Positions 22,810 to 30,328 of a stretch of DNA of 64,000 bases are shown piece after piece. Origin of the DNA: Microbacterium aurum (lineage in GTDB: Bacteria; Actinomycetota; Actinomycetes; Actinomycetales; Microbacteriaceae). Position numbers and translations under genes: made by a program. The stretch spans positions 248,001 through 312,000 of the forward strand of contig NZ_JAFBCQ010000001.1 of the NCBI RefSeq assembly GCF_016907815.1. The letters run 5' to 3'. The notes under the pieces were generated by a model. That model had not been told where the DNA came from. It made no database searches and was given only the letters and a program-made list of their open reading frames with translations. Position 1 is the first letter of the stretch. The number at the start of each line of letters is the position of its first letter.

Positions 22810-24807
22810 GTGACCTCTGCCGTCCCCGGAGCGGCCCCCACGGCCGACCCCGCCACGACGCCGACACCGCTGCTGCGCGTCGACGGCCTCGGCATCCGTC
22901 ACGACGGAGCGGATGCCGCGGCCCCGGCATCCGCGTCGTTCCAGGTCTCCCGCGGCGAGGTCGTGCTCCTGCTGGGCCCGAGCGGCGCCGGCAAGTCGAC
23001 GCTCGCGCTGGCGCTGAACGGGCTGATCCCGCACGCCGTGCCGGCCACCGTGACCGGGACGGTGCTCGTGGACGGACGCGACGCGGCCACGACGCCGGTG
23101 TCGGAGCTCAGCACGCACGTCGGGATGGTGTTCCAGGACCCCGACGCGCAACTCGTGACGGGGACGCTCCTCGACGAGGTCGCCTTCGGGCCGGAGAACC
23201 TGCGCCTTCCGGTGGACGAGGTGCTGGCCCGCACCGAAGACGCCCTGCGCCGCGTCGGGCTGTGGGACCGGCGCCACGAGAACCCCGACCGGCTGTCCGG
23301 CGGCGGCAAGCAGCGACTCGCGATCGCCTGTGCGCTCGCGATGGGCTCACCGCTGCTGGTGCTCGACGAGCCGACGGCCAATCTCGACCCGCAGGGAATC
23401 GAGGAGGTGTACGCCGCGCTCGGCGAGCTCGTCGCCGCGGGCGACCGGGCGATCCTGCTCGTGGAGCACAACCTCGACGCCGTCGTCGGCATCACCGACC
23501 GCGTCGTCGTGCTCGACCACGACGGCCGCACGTACGCCGACGGGACCGTCGACGCCGTCCTGCGCGCCCGCGCCGAGGAGCTGCACGCCATGGGGGTATG
23601 GCTGCCGGTGTCGACGATCGCCGCGCTGCGCCTGCGCGCCGCCGGCTGGACGCTGGATCCGCTGCCGCTCGAGCCCGCCGAGCTGCACGCCGCCCTCGAG
23701 GCCGCGGCGGCCCCGGCAGTCGCCGCCCCGGGATCCGCCGCAAGCACGCAGGCATCCGGCGCCCCGGCATCCCCGGCATCCGCGGCCCCCGGATCTGCCG
23801 CAGCCGCCGCAGCCAGCACCCCCGCTCCCGGATTCGCCGCAGCCAGCACCCCGGCATCCGCCCTTTCCGTTCCAAAAGCAGGCCGGATCGACACTTCTGC
23901 CCCGCAGCCCGGCCCGAAGGCGCAATCCAGCCTGCTTTCGGGACCGATCATCCGGGTCACCGGCCTGCGCACCCGTCGCGGGCGCGCCGAGATCCTGCAC
24001 GGCATCGACCTCGACGTGCCCGCTGGGAAGTTCGTCGCGATCGTCGGCGCCAACGGCGCGGGCAAGACCACCCTGCTGCAGTCGATCGCGGGCGTCGTGC
24101 GGGTGCCGCGCGGCCAGGTCACGGTCGACGGCGTCGATGTCGCACGCACCGACCTGCGCACGCTGTCGCGCCGCATCGGGTTCGTCTTCCAGAACCCCGA
24201 GCATCAGTTCATCGCACACACCGTGTACGACGAACTCGCCCACGGCCTGCGGCTGCAGCGGCTGCCCGAGCCCGAGGTGCGCGAGCGCGCGTTCGACGTC
24301 CTGCGCCGGTTCGGCCTGGAGGCCAAGGCCGACGTGCACCCGTTCCTCCTGTCCGGCGGGCAGAAGCGGCGACTGTCCGTCGGCACGGCGCTCGTCGCGG
24401 GGGCTCCCGTGCTCGCCCTCGACGAGCCGACGTTCGGACAGGACCGGGCGCGCGCCGACGAGCTCATGCACCTCCTCCGCGAGCTCAGCGAGGCCGGCAC
24501 CACCATCCTCGTCGTGACCCACGACATGCAGCTGGTCACCGAGTACGCGCACCGCACGATCGTCGTCGGCGATGGTCGCATCGTGGCGGATGCCGAAACT
24601 TCCGCCGTCTTCGCCGACGATGCACTGCTGCGCGCCGCGGGACTGCGGCAGCCGCCGCTGCGTCGCGCGTTCGCCGGCCTCCGCCGGCATCCGGCGCTCG
24701 CGGACGTCGTCCGCCTGGGAGACCTGCCGTCCGCACCCGATCACCCGTCCGCGCCCGACCACGGCCCTGCCGCCGCCCGCACGCCCACCGGGGAGGTGGC
24801 GTCGTGA
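22810..24807 (+). CDS. ECF transporter ATPase, two fused ATP-binding domains (EcfA-EcfA')
   Basis: A 665-residue tandem ABC ATPase from GTG 22810. NBD1: Walker A LLGPSGAGKS (about 56-65), Q-loop GMVFQDPDAQ, signature LSGGGKQRLA (third Gly replaces the usual Gln), Walker B LLVLDEPTANLDP. NBD2: Walker A GANGAGKTT, Q-loop FVFQNPEHQF, signature LSGGQKRRLS, Walker B LALDEPTFGQD. The linker (about 295-377) is Ala/Pro/Ser-rich and contains a translated inverted repeat. It energises the T and S components. Stop overlaps the ecfT start (GTGA). An iron box precedes it, so transport of an iron compound is likely. Confidence 0.92.
   Translation: MTSAVPGAAPTADPATTPTPLLRVDGLGIRHDGADAAAPASASFQVSRGEVVLLLGPSGAGKSTLALALNGLIPHAVPATVTGTVLVDGRDAATTPVSELSTHVGMVFQDPDAQLVTGTLLDEVAFGPENLRLPVDEVLARTEDALRRVGLWDRRHENPDRLSGGGKQRLAIACALAMGSPLLVLDEPTANLDPQGIEEVYAALGELVAAGDRAILLVEHNLDAVVGITDRVVVLDHDGRTYADGTVDAVLRARAEELHAMGVWLPVSTIAALRLRAAGWTLDPLPLEPAELHAALEAAAAPAVAAPGSAASTQASGAPASPASAAPGSAAAAAASTPAPGFAAASTPASALSVPKAGRIDTSAPQPGPKAQSSLLSGPIIRVTGLRTRRGRAEILHGIDLDVPAGKFVAIVGANGAGKTTLLQSIAGVVRVPRGQVTVDGVDVARTDLRTLSRRIGFVFQNPEHQFIAHTVYDELAHGLRLQRLPEPEVRERAFDVLRRFGLEAKADVHPFLLSGGQKRRLSVGTALVAGAPVLALDEPTFGQDRARADELMHLLRELSEAGTTILVVTHDMQLVTEYAHRTIVVGDGRIVADAETSAVFADDALLRAAGLRQPPLRRAFAGLRRHPALADVVRLGDLPSAPDHPSAPDHGPAAARTPTGEVAS
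23872..23943. repeat. Translated inverted repeat, AAAGCAGGCTG family, in the EcfA linker
   Basis: Arms AAAGCAGGCCGGAT (23875 on) and ATCCAGCCTGCTTT (to 23938) separated by about 37 bases. The element is in frame within the linker of the tandem ATPase and encodes residues VPKAGRIDTSAPQPGPKAQS. Intergenic relatives lie at 26993-27062 and 50089-50167. Placement in a disordered linker would make the insertion tolerable. Confidence 0.85.
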
Positions 24808-25613
24808 CGGCCGCGGTGGTCGACCCGTGGGCGGTCGAGGCGCCGGCTGGTCGGTTCCTCTACGGCCTGAATCCGCTCGCCAAGTTCGCGGCCCCCGTGC
24901 CGGCGATGATCCTGTTGGTCTTCGTCCGCGACATCGCGACGCCGGTGGCGTTCATCGCCCTGGCCTACGCCGTGCTGCTGGCCGGTGCCCGCCTCAGCAG
25001 GCGCCTCGCGCTGCTGCTGCTCGTCGCGCTGCCGGCCGGTGCGGCGCTGATCGGCGTGAGCATGGCCGTGTGGGCCGACGCCTCGCGTGTCGACACCGCC
25101 GTCACGATCCTGCAGGTGGGCGACTGGTCGCTGTACGGCGGTGCCCTGCTCATCGGCATGGCCACCGGCGTACGCCTGGCCGCGATCATCGCGCTGGCGC
25201 TCATCGCCGGTCTGACCAGCACCGGCCCCGACATCGTCCGCGCGATGGTGCAGCAGCTGCGCGTGCCGTACCGCATCGGCTACACCGCGCTGGCGGCGTT
25301 CCGCTTCGTGCCGCGGTTCGGGTACGAGCTCGAGGTGATCCGGCAGGCGCATCGCGTCCGCGGATCGCACGGCGGGCGCGGCCCATTCGCGGCGCTCGCC
25401 CGGTGGTGGGGCTACATCGTGCCGTTGCTGGCCGGGGCGATCCGCCACGCCGAGCGCGTCGCCCTCGCGATGGATGCCCGCGCCTTCGGCGCGCACCCCG
25501 ACCGCACCGAGCGCCACCTCGTGCCGTGGCGCGGCCGCGACACCGCGTTCGTGATCGCGTTCTGGGCGCTGAGCGCCGGCATCCTCATCGCCTTCTTCCC
25601 CTGGACACTCTGA
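24804..25613 (+). CDS. ecfT: ECF transporter T component (EcfT)
   Basis: A 269-residue membrane protein from GTG 24804 (GTGA overlap). It opens with LYGLNPLAKFAAPVPAMILL, the typical LNP-x-x-K start of EcfT proteins, and has about five helices. The two coupling motifs expected in the C-terminal half are recognisable in the RQAHRVRGSH and AMDARAFGAHP segments (both of the A-R-G type), which contact the ATPase. It should join the A-A subunit to the S components. Only a single in-frame TGA separates it from the siderophore-interacting protein. Confidence 0.92.
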   Translation: MTAAVVDPWAVEAPAGRFLYGLNPLAKFAAPVPAMILLVFVRDIATPVAFIALAYAVLLAGARLSRRLALLLLVALPAGAALIGVSMAVWADASRVDTAVTILQVGDWSLYGGALLIGMATGVRLAAIIALALIAGLTSTGPDIVRAMVQQLRVPYRIGYTALAAFRFVPRFGYELEVIRQAHRVRGSHGGRGPFAALARWWGYIVPLLAGAIRHAERVALAMDARAFGAHPDRTERHLVPWRGRDTAFVIAFWALSAGILIAFFPWTL

Positions 25614-25649
25614 AGGGACAGCCGCACCGAGCGCCTCACGCCGCACTGG

Positions 25650-26441
25650 ATGCGCATCACGCTCGGCGGCGGCGAGATCGCGCGCTTCACGCCGATGGGC
25701 TACGACCAGTGGTTCCGCATCTTCCTGCCACACAGCGGCGAGGGCGGCGATGAGGGGCTCGAGCGCATCCCCGCGAAGGCGAACAAGATCTTCGGGTACC
25801 TCAAGTACCTCCGGATCCCCGACGGCGTCCGCCCCGTCATGCGCAACTACACGGTGCGCGCGTACCGCGCGTCCGGTCCGAGCGGCGGCCCGGAGATCGA
25901 TGTGGACTTCGTGCTGCACGCCTCGGGTCCGACGGCCGGTCCCGCATCGCGGTGGGCGGATGCCGCGGTGCCGGGCGAGTCTGTCGTCGTGATCGACGAG
26001 GGGCTCGGCTTCAATCCGCAGCGCGGCGTCGAGAGCGTGCTGCTCGTGGCCGACGAGACGGGTGCGCCCGCGGTGGCCGGCATCTGCGCGTCGCTGCCGG
26101 ACTCGGCCACCGGAGTCGCGCTGATCGAGGCGCCGTCGGCGGACGACGTGCTGGAATTCCCGGCGCCGGCGGGCGTCGAGGTGCGGTGGCTGGTGCGGGA
26201 TGCGGACGTGAAGCCGGGCGCCCTCGCGCTCGAGACGCTGCAGGAGCTCGAGGCACCGGCATCCGACGCGCACTGCTTCATCGTCGGCGAGCAGTCCCTT
26301 CCCACCGCCGCGCGCCGCCACCTCGTCGCGCAGGGCGTCGACAAGGACCGGATCAGCTTCGTCGGCTACTGGCGCGTGGGGGCGGCGTCGCCCGCCCCCA
26401 AGTCGCAGCAGGCTCAGGCCGCCGTCGGCGGAGCGCACTGA
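25650..26441 (+). CDS. Siderophore-interacting protein (FAD/NAD(P)H ferric reductase)
   Basis: A 263-residue flavin reductase of the SIP/ViuB family: FAD-binding segment MRNYTVRAYR (the R-x-Y-T motif), then DFVLHASGPTAGPASRWADA and VVVIDEGLGF, and the SIP domain with LLVADETGAPAVAGICASL and HCFIVGEQSL ... ISFVGYWRVG near the C-terminus. It reduces Fe(III)-siderophores in the cytoplasm. The start is problematic: ATG 25650 is the first start codon, but the conserved RLTPHW strand is encoded just upstream (25632-25649), in frame with ecfT and separated from it only by TGA. Placement in an ECF operon with an iron box makes this a probable siderophore-uptake unit. Confidence 0.9.
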   Translation: MRITLGGGEIARFTPMGYDQWFRIFLPHSGEGGDEGLERIPAKANKIFGYLKYLRIPDGVRPVMRNYTVRAYRASGPSGGPEIDVDFVLHASGPTAGPASRWADAAVPGESVVVIDEGLGFNPQRGVESVLLVADETGAPAVAGICASLPDSATGVALIEAPSADDVLEFPAPAGVEVRWLVRDADVKPGALALETLQELEAPASDAHCFIVGEQSLPTAARRHLVAQGVDKDRISFVGYWRVGAASPAPKSQQAQAAVGGAH

Positions 26442-27007
26442 TGGGCAAGGTGACGACGGCGTACCTGTTGACCTGCGCCGCGATCGGCGTGGCGACCGGC
26501 CTGCTGATCATCCCGGCGACGGCCTTCTCGACGGCGACCTACGCGACCATGCCACCCGTCTCCGCGATCGTCGCCGGTGCGTGGGTCATCGGGTTCGTCG
26601 TCGCGATGCGGTTGATCGAGCGCCCCGGCGCGGCACTGTTGACGGGGCTGATCTCGCGCCTCGTGGCCACCCCGCTGTCGACGACGGGCGCGGCGATCGT
26701 CGTCACGAACGTGATGTTCGCCGCGTTCATCGAGCTGCCGTTCCTGGTCACGCTGTACCGGCGCTGGTCGCGGTGGCTGTATCTCGTGGGCGCCACGCTG
26801 CTGGCGGCGTTCTACTCCGTCTGGACCGTCACCGCCGCCGATATGCAGGCGTTCCAGGGGTGGGTCGTCGCGCTCTACGTCGTCGTGTTGTTCGCGTCGG
26901 AGCTCGGGGCGGTGGCCCTCGGCCTCGTCATCGCCGACCGGCTGCGCGCCGCGGGCGTCGCGCGTCTCGCCCGGCGGCGGCCCGCCGACGTCGCAGAAGC
27001 AGGCTGA
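26441..27007 (+). CDS. ECF transporter S component, second
   Basis: A 188-residue membrane protein overlapping the SIP stop (TGATG). Five to six helices, with AYLLTCAAIGVATGLLIIPA at the N-terminus, similar in design to the S protein at 21923-22480. The lumen of hydrophobic segments MPPVSAIVAGAWVIGFVVAM and VVTNVMFAAFIELPFLVTLY would form the substrate pocket. The gene ends inside the left arm of an inverted repeat, so its last residues (DVAEAG) come from the repeat. Two S components for one A-A-T set suggest either alternative substrates or a two-protein binding unit. Confidence 0.85.
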   Translation: MGKVTTAYLLTCAAIGVATGLLIIPATAFSTATYATMPPVSAIVAGAWVIGFVVAMRLIERPGAALLTGLISRLVATPLSTTGAAIVVTNVMFAAFIELPFLVTLYRRWSRWLYLVGATLLAAFYSVWTVTAADMQAFQGWVVALYVVVLFASELGAVALGLVIADRLRAAGVARLARRRPADVAEAG

Positions 27008-27062
27008 ACCGGCCGATCCGGGTGCCGCGGCGTCCGTTTCGGTCGATCCGGCCTGCTTTCCG
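26993..27062. repeat. Long inverted repeat, AAAGCAGGCTG family, at the end of the ECF operon
   Basis: Left arm GCAGAAGCAGGCTGAACCGG, right arm CGGTCGATCCGGCCTGCTTT, about 30 bases apart. The stop codon of the second S component (27005-27007) lies in the left arm. It shares GCCGACGTCGCA-AAGCAGGCTGAA with the copy at 50089. Confidence 0.85.
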
Positions 27063-27070
27063 AACGCGAA

Positions 27071-27118
27071 ACGCCGGATGCCGCGACGGCCCAACGGGGC
27101 GGTCGCGGCATCCGGCGT
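27071..27118. terminator. Strong hairpin between convergent genes
   Basis: A 17-base perfect stem, ACGCCGGATGCCGCGAC with GTCGCGGCATCCGGCGT, and a 14-base loop. It lies between the ends of the ECF operon and the acyl-CoA dehydrogenase gene and could terminate both; no long T-run follows. Confidence 0.65.
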
Positions 27119-27124
27119 CGTGAA

Positions 27125-28288
27125 CTACTTCTTGCCGACGATCTGACGCGAGACGAGATCGCGCATGATCTCGTTCGTGCCGCCGTAGATGCGGTGCACG
27201 CGGGCGTCGAGGTAGGCGCGGGCGATGGGGTACTCGGTGATGTAGCCGTAGCCGCCGTGCAGCTGCACGCCGACGTCGAGGAGTTCCGCCTCGCGGTCGG
27301 TCGACCAGAACTTGACCTTCGCCGCTTCTTCGGCCGTCAGCTTCTTGTCCTTGTAGAGCATCATGGCGCGGTCGTTGTAGGCCCACATGACGTCGACGGT
27401 GGTGGCCATGTCGGCCAGGCGGAAGCGGGTGTTCTGGAAGTCGGCGATGCGCTCGCCGAACGCCTCGCGGCTGAGCACGTAGTCGCGCGTCCAGTGGAAA
27501 GCGGCCTCGCCGGCGGCGGCGGCCGCGACACCGATCGAGAGGCGCTCGAGGGGCAGGTTCATCATGAGCTGGATGAAGCCCATGCCCTCCTTGCCGCCGA
27601 TGAGGTTCGCGTCGGGGACGAAGACGTCGGTGAAGCTGAGCTCGGCGGTGTCCCAGCCGTGGAAGCCCATCTTCTCGAGCTTCTTGCTGTGGTCGAAGCC
27701 CTCCATGCCGTCTTCGAGGATGAGGAGGCTGAAGGCGTCCGGCCGGTTGCCCTCGCCGGTCTTCACGAACGTGACGACCATGTCGGCGGTCTTGCCGCTG
27801 GAGATGAAGGTCTTCGCGCCGTTGACGAGGTAGCCGCCGTCGACCTTCTTGGCGGTCGTCTTGATGCCGCGGAGGTCGGACCCCGCGCCCGGCTCGGTCA
27901 TCGCGAGCGCGCCGAGGATCTCGCCGGTCGCCATTCCGGGCAGCCACTTCTCCTTCTGCTCCTGCGTTCCCATGTGCACGATGTACGGCACAGCGAGGTC
28001 GTCCTGAATGCCGAACGCGCCGGCGAGCGAGCCCTGTCCGGCGCCGATCGTCTCCTCGAGCACGATCGCTCGGAAGCGGTAGTCCTGCAGCATCCCGGCG
28101 CCGCCGAACTCCTCCGGCACGGACAGTCCGATGATGCCGGCCTCACCGGCGGCGAGCATGGTGGCGCGGTCGATCTCGCCGTCCGCCTCCCACTGCTTGC
28201 GCTTCTCCTCGGTCGCGTAGCGCTTGAGGAATTCCTTGACGACGTCGCGGAACGCCTCGTGGTCCTCGTCGTAGATCTCGCGCTCCAT
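27125..28288 (-). CDS. Acyl-CoA dehydrogenase
   Basis: A 387-residue FAD enzyme starting at ATG 28288 (MEREIYDEDHEAFRDVVKEF). Family motifs: ALAMTEPGAGSDLRGIKTTA, KTFISSGKTADMVVTFV, and QLHGGYGYITEYPIARAYLD followed by RIYGGTNEIMRDL. The catalytic base is most likely the Glu in LPLERLSIG, the position used by isovaleryl- and long-chain acyl-CoA dehydrogenases, rather than the C-terminal position. It oxidises acyl-CoA to enoyl-CoA, passing electrons to ETF. It is a single gene with a 129-base divergent promoter region towards the radical SAM gene. Confidence 0.93.
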   Translation of the reverse strand: MEREIYDEDHEAFRDVVKEFLKRYATEEKRKQWEADGEIDRATMLAAGEAGIIGLSVPEEFGGAGMLQDYRFRAIVLEETIGAGQGSLAGAFGIQDDLAVPYIVHMGTQEQKEKWLPGMATGEILGALAMTEPGAGSDLRGIKTTAKKVDGGYLVNGAKTFISSGKTADMVVTFVKTGEGNRPDAFSLLILEDGMEGFDHSKKLEKMGFHGWDTAELSFTDVFVPDANLIGGKEGMGFIQLMMNLPLERLSIGVAAAAAGEAAFHWTRDYVLSREAFGERIADFQNTRFRLADMATTVDVMWAYNDRAMMLYKDKKLTAEEAAKVKFWSTDREAELLDVGVQLHGGYGYITEYPIARAYLDARVHRIYGGTNEIMRDLVSRQIVGKK

Positions 28289-28417
28289 GCTGCGCCTGCC
28301 TCTCGTCGTCGAGTGTCGAAGATGTGGGATGCAATCCCAGCAGCAATGGTACTCGGTTTCACGCGGCGTCACGCGGCGGGGATTGTCGTCCCGTCGTATC
28401 TATGTTCTACTTTTCGT

Positions 28418-29503
28418 ATGCGGTGGCAGGGACAAATGATCGATGGCGTGGATGCCGCGGCCCTGCCCGGTCTGGATTCGATGGCCGGTCTGCGAGCGAT
28501 GACGGGTCACGTGCGCACCGTCACGACGCCCGAGTTCGCCGGAATGACCTTCCACGAGGTCCACGCGAAGTCCGCCCTGAACCACGTGCCCGGCGCCTCC
28601 GCGATGCCGTTCGACTGGACCGTCAACCCGTACCGGGGCTGCAGTCACGCCTGCGCCTACTGCTTCGCTCGGAACACGCACACCTACCTCGACCTCGACG
28701 CGGGGCGCGACTTCGACAGCCAGATCGTCGTGAAGGTCAACGTCGCCGACGTGCTGCGGCGCGAGCTCGCGGCGCCGAGCTGGTCGGGCGAGTCGGTCGC
28801 CCTCGGGACCAACACCGACCCGTACCAGCGGGCCGAGGGACGCTATCGGCTCATGCCCGGCATCATCGACGCACTCGCCGACAGCCGCACGCCGTTCTCG
28901 ATCCTCACGAAGGGGACCCTGCTGCGGCGCGACCTGCCGCAGCTGCAGAATGCCGCGTCGCGCGTTCCGGTGAGCATCGCCATGTCGATCGCCATGCCCG
29001 ACGAACAGCTGCGCCAGACCCTCGAGGCCGGCGCCCCCACATTCCAGGCACGTCTGGACACCGTGCGCGCGGCGACGGATGCCGGGTTCCCGGTGACCGT
29101 CTTCCTCATGCCGATCGTGCCCCACCTGACCGATTCGACCGCGGAGCTCGACGACGCGCTCGCGCGCATCGCGGCATCCGGCGCCGTGCGCGTCGTCTAC
29201 GGGGCGCTGCATCTGCGGCCAGGCGCGCGGGAGTGGTTCTGGACCTGGCTGGAGCGCGAGCACCCCGAACTCGTGCCCGCGTATCGCGGGCTCTACCCTG
29301 GTGCGTCGGTCTACGCACCGGCCGGGTATCGGAAGTGGCTCGCCGCGCGAGTGCGCCCGCTGCTGCGGAGGCACCGGCTGGGCGGGGGTGCCGAGGAAGA
29401 GGTCGAGACGCGACCCGCCCGACCTGGCCCGGTGCGGACGACAGCGCGCGGCGCCCGCGCGTCCGCCGCGACGGCGACCCTCGCACCCGCCCGGCTGTTC
29501 TGA
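28418..29503 (+). CDS. Rv2578c-family radical SAM protein
   Basis: A 361-residue protein starting at ATG 28418 (MRWQGQMIDG), the N-terminus usual for this family. The radical SAM cluster motif is GCSHACAYCFAR (Cys-x3-Cys-x2-Cys). Other family stretches: VALGTNTDPYQRAEGRYRL, PFSILTKGTLLRRDL and VTVFLMPIVPHLTD. The family is related to the spore photoproduct lyase-like SplB group and is common in Actinobacteria; its substrate is unknown. The C-terminal 45 residues are Arg/Ala-rich and variable. The 5' leader is short, with TATGTTC just upstream, so a leaderless or near-leaderless transcript is possible. Confidence 0.92.
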   Translation: MRWQGQMIDGVDAAALPGLDSMAGLRAMTGHVRTVTTPEFAGMTFHEVHAKSALNHVPGASAMPFDWTVNPYRGCSHACAYCFARNTHTYLDLDAGRDFDSQIVVKVNVADVLRRELAAPSWSGESVALGTNTDPYQRAEGRYRLMPGIIDALADSRTPFSILTKGTLLRRDLPQLQNAASRVPVSIAMSIAMPDEQLRQTLEAGAPTFQARLDTVRAATDAGFPVTVFLMPIVPHLTDSTAELDDALARIAASGAVRVVYGALHLRPGAREWFWTWLEREHPELVPAYRGLYPGASVYAPAGYRKWLAARVRPLLRRHRLGGGAEEEVETRPARPGPVRTTARGARASAATATLAPARLF

Positions 29504-29540
29504 GGGTCGGTCGGATGCGCCGTCGGGCGCACCGCGCGCG

Positions 29541-30185
29541 TCAGCGCTCGTCGAGGCCCGGATTGGCCGCGCGCAGCTCCGCGACGGCCGGTGCTGCAAC
29601 GTGTGCGGCCGTCTCCGGATCGATGAGGCTGCCCCGGAGGATGAGCCACGCGTCGCCCACGAACGTGTAGGAGACGGTCGTGCCCCCGAGCCCCTCGTCC
29701 GTCGCGATGGCGAAGGACGGCGCGCCGTCGATCTCCGACTCGGTGAAACCGCCGTCCGCGCGCAGCGCGTCGATGAGGTTGTCCCGCGTCGGGACGTCGA
29801 TGTCGAGGGTGTACACGCCGACGGCAGAATCCGACTGCGGCACGCCCAACAGGCACCCTCGGTTCTGCTGCGCGCGGCTCGCCGCATCCCGTGCGAGGGG
29901 ACCCGGCAGGTTGCCGGCGAGCGCCGTGCCCTCCATCGTCTGGATCAGAATGACCTCGCTCCACCGCTCGACCTGCCGGACGGATTCGATGGGGACGAGC
30001 TGCTCGCAATCGGGGATGACCAGCGCCGCGGGGGACGGCGACGCCGTGACCGTCACGGTCTCCGTCGGTGTGGGCTCGCCGGTCTGGGAGGACTGCGGGG
30101 CGGTGCAGCCGCTGAGGGATGCCGTCAGCACAGCGGCGGCGAGCGTCAGCGATGCGGTGGTTCGATGTCGATATCGGAGTCGCAT
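29541..30185 (-). CDS. Putative lipoprotein of unknown function
   Basis: A 214-residue exported protein. A signal peptide with basic start (MRLRYRHRTTAS), hydrophobic core and lipobox SLSGC is followed by a Thr/Pro-rich linker (PTPTETVTVTASPSP). The mature domain, about 155 residues, contains two conserved-looking cysteines (DCEQL, GCLLG) and segments such as FVGDAWLILRGSLIDPETAA. No family is recognised; similar lipoproteins with a single alpha/beta domain are frequent in Microbacteriaceae. It has its own transcript, convergent with the radical SAM gene and 144 bases from the helicase end. Confidence 0.75.
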   Translation of the reverse strand: MRLRYRHRTTASLTLAAAVLTASLSGCTAPQSSQTGEPTPTETVTVTASPSPAALVIPDCEQLVPIESVRQVERWSEVILIQTMEGTALAGNLPGPLARDAASRAQQNRGCLLGVPQSDSAVGVYTLDIDVPTRDNLIDALRADGGFTESEIDGAPSFAIATDEGLGGTTVSYTFVGDAWLILRGSLIDPETAAHVAAPAVAELRAANPGLDER

Positions 30186-30328
30186 GCGCCCGACCCTACG
30201 GACGCCGCCGCACCGCAGACGACCCCCTGCGGATTCCGCAGGGGCTCGGCTACCCTCGGCCGCTCGTCCCGTTCCGAAGCGCAGCCTCTCGGCATCCGGC
30301 CCCTGCGTGAGACCCCGACGAACCGCTG

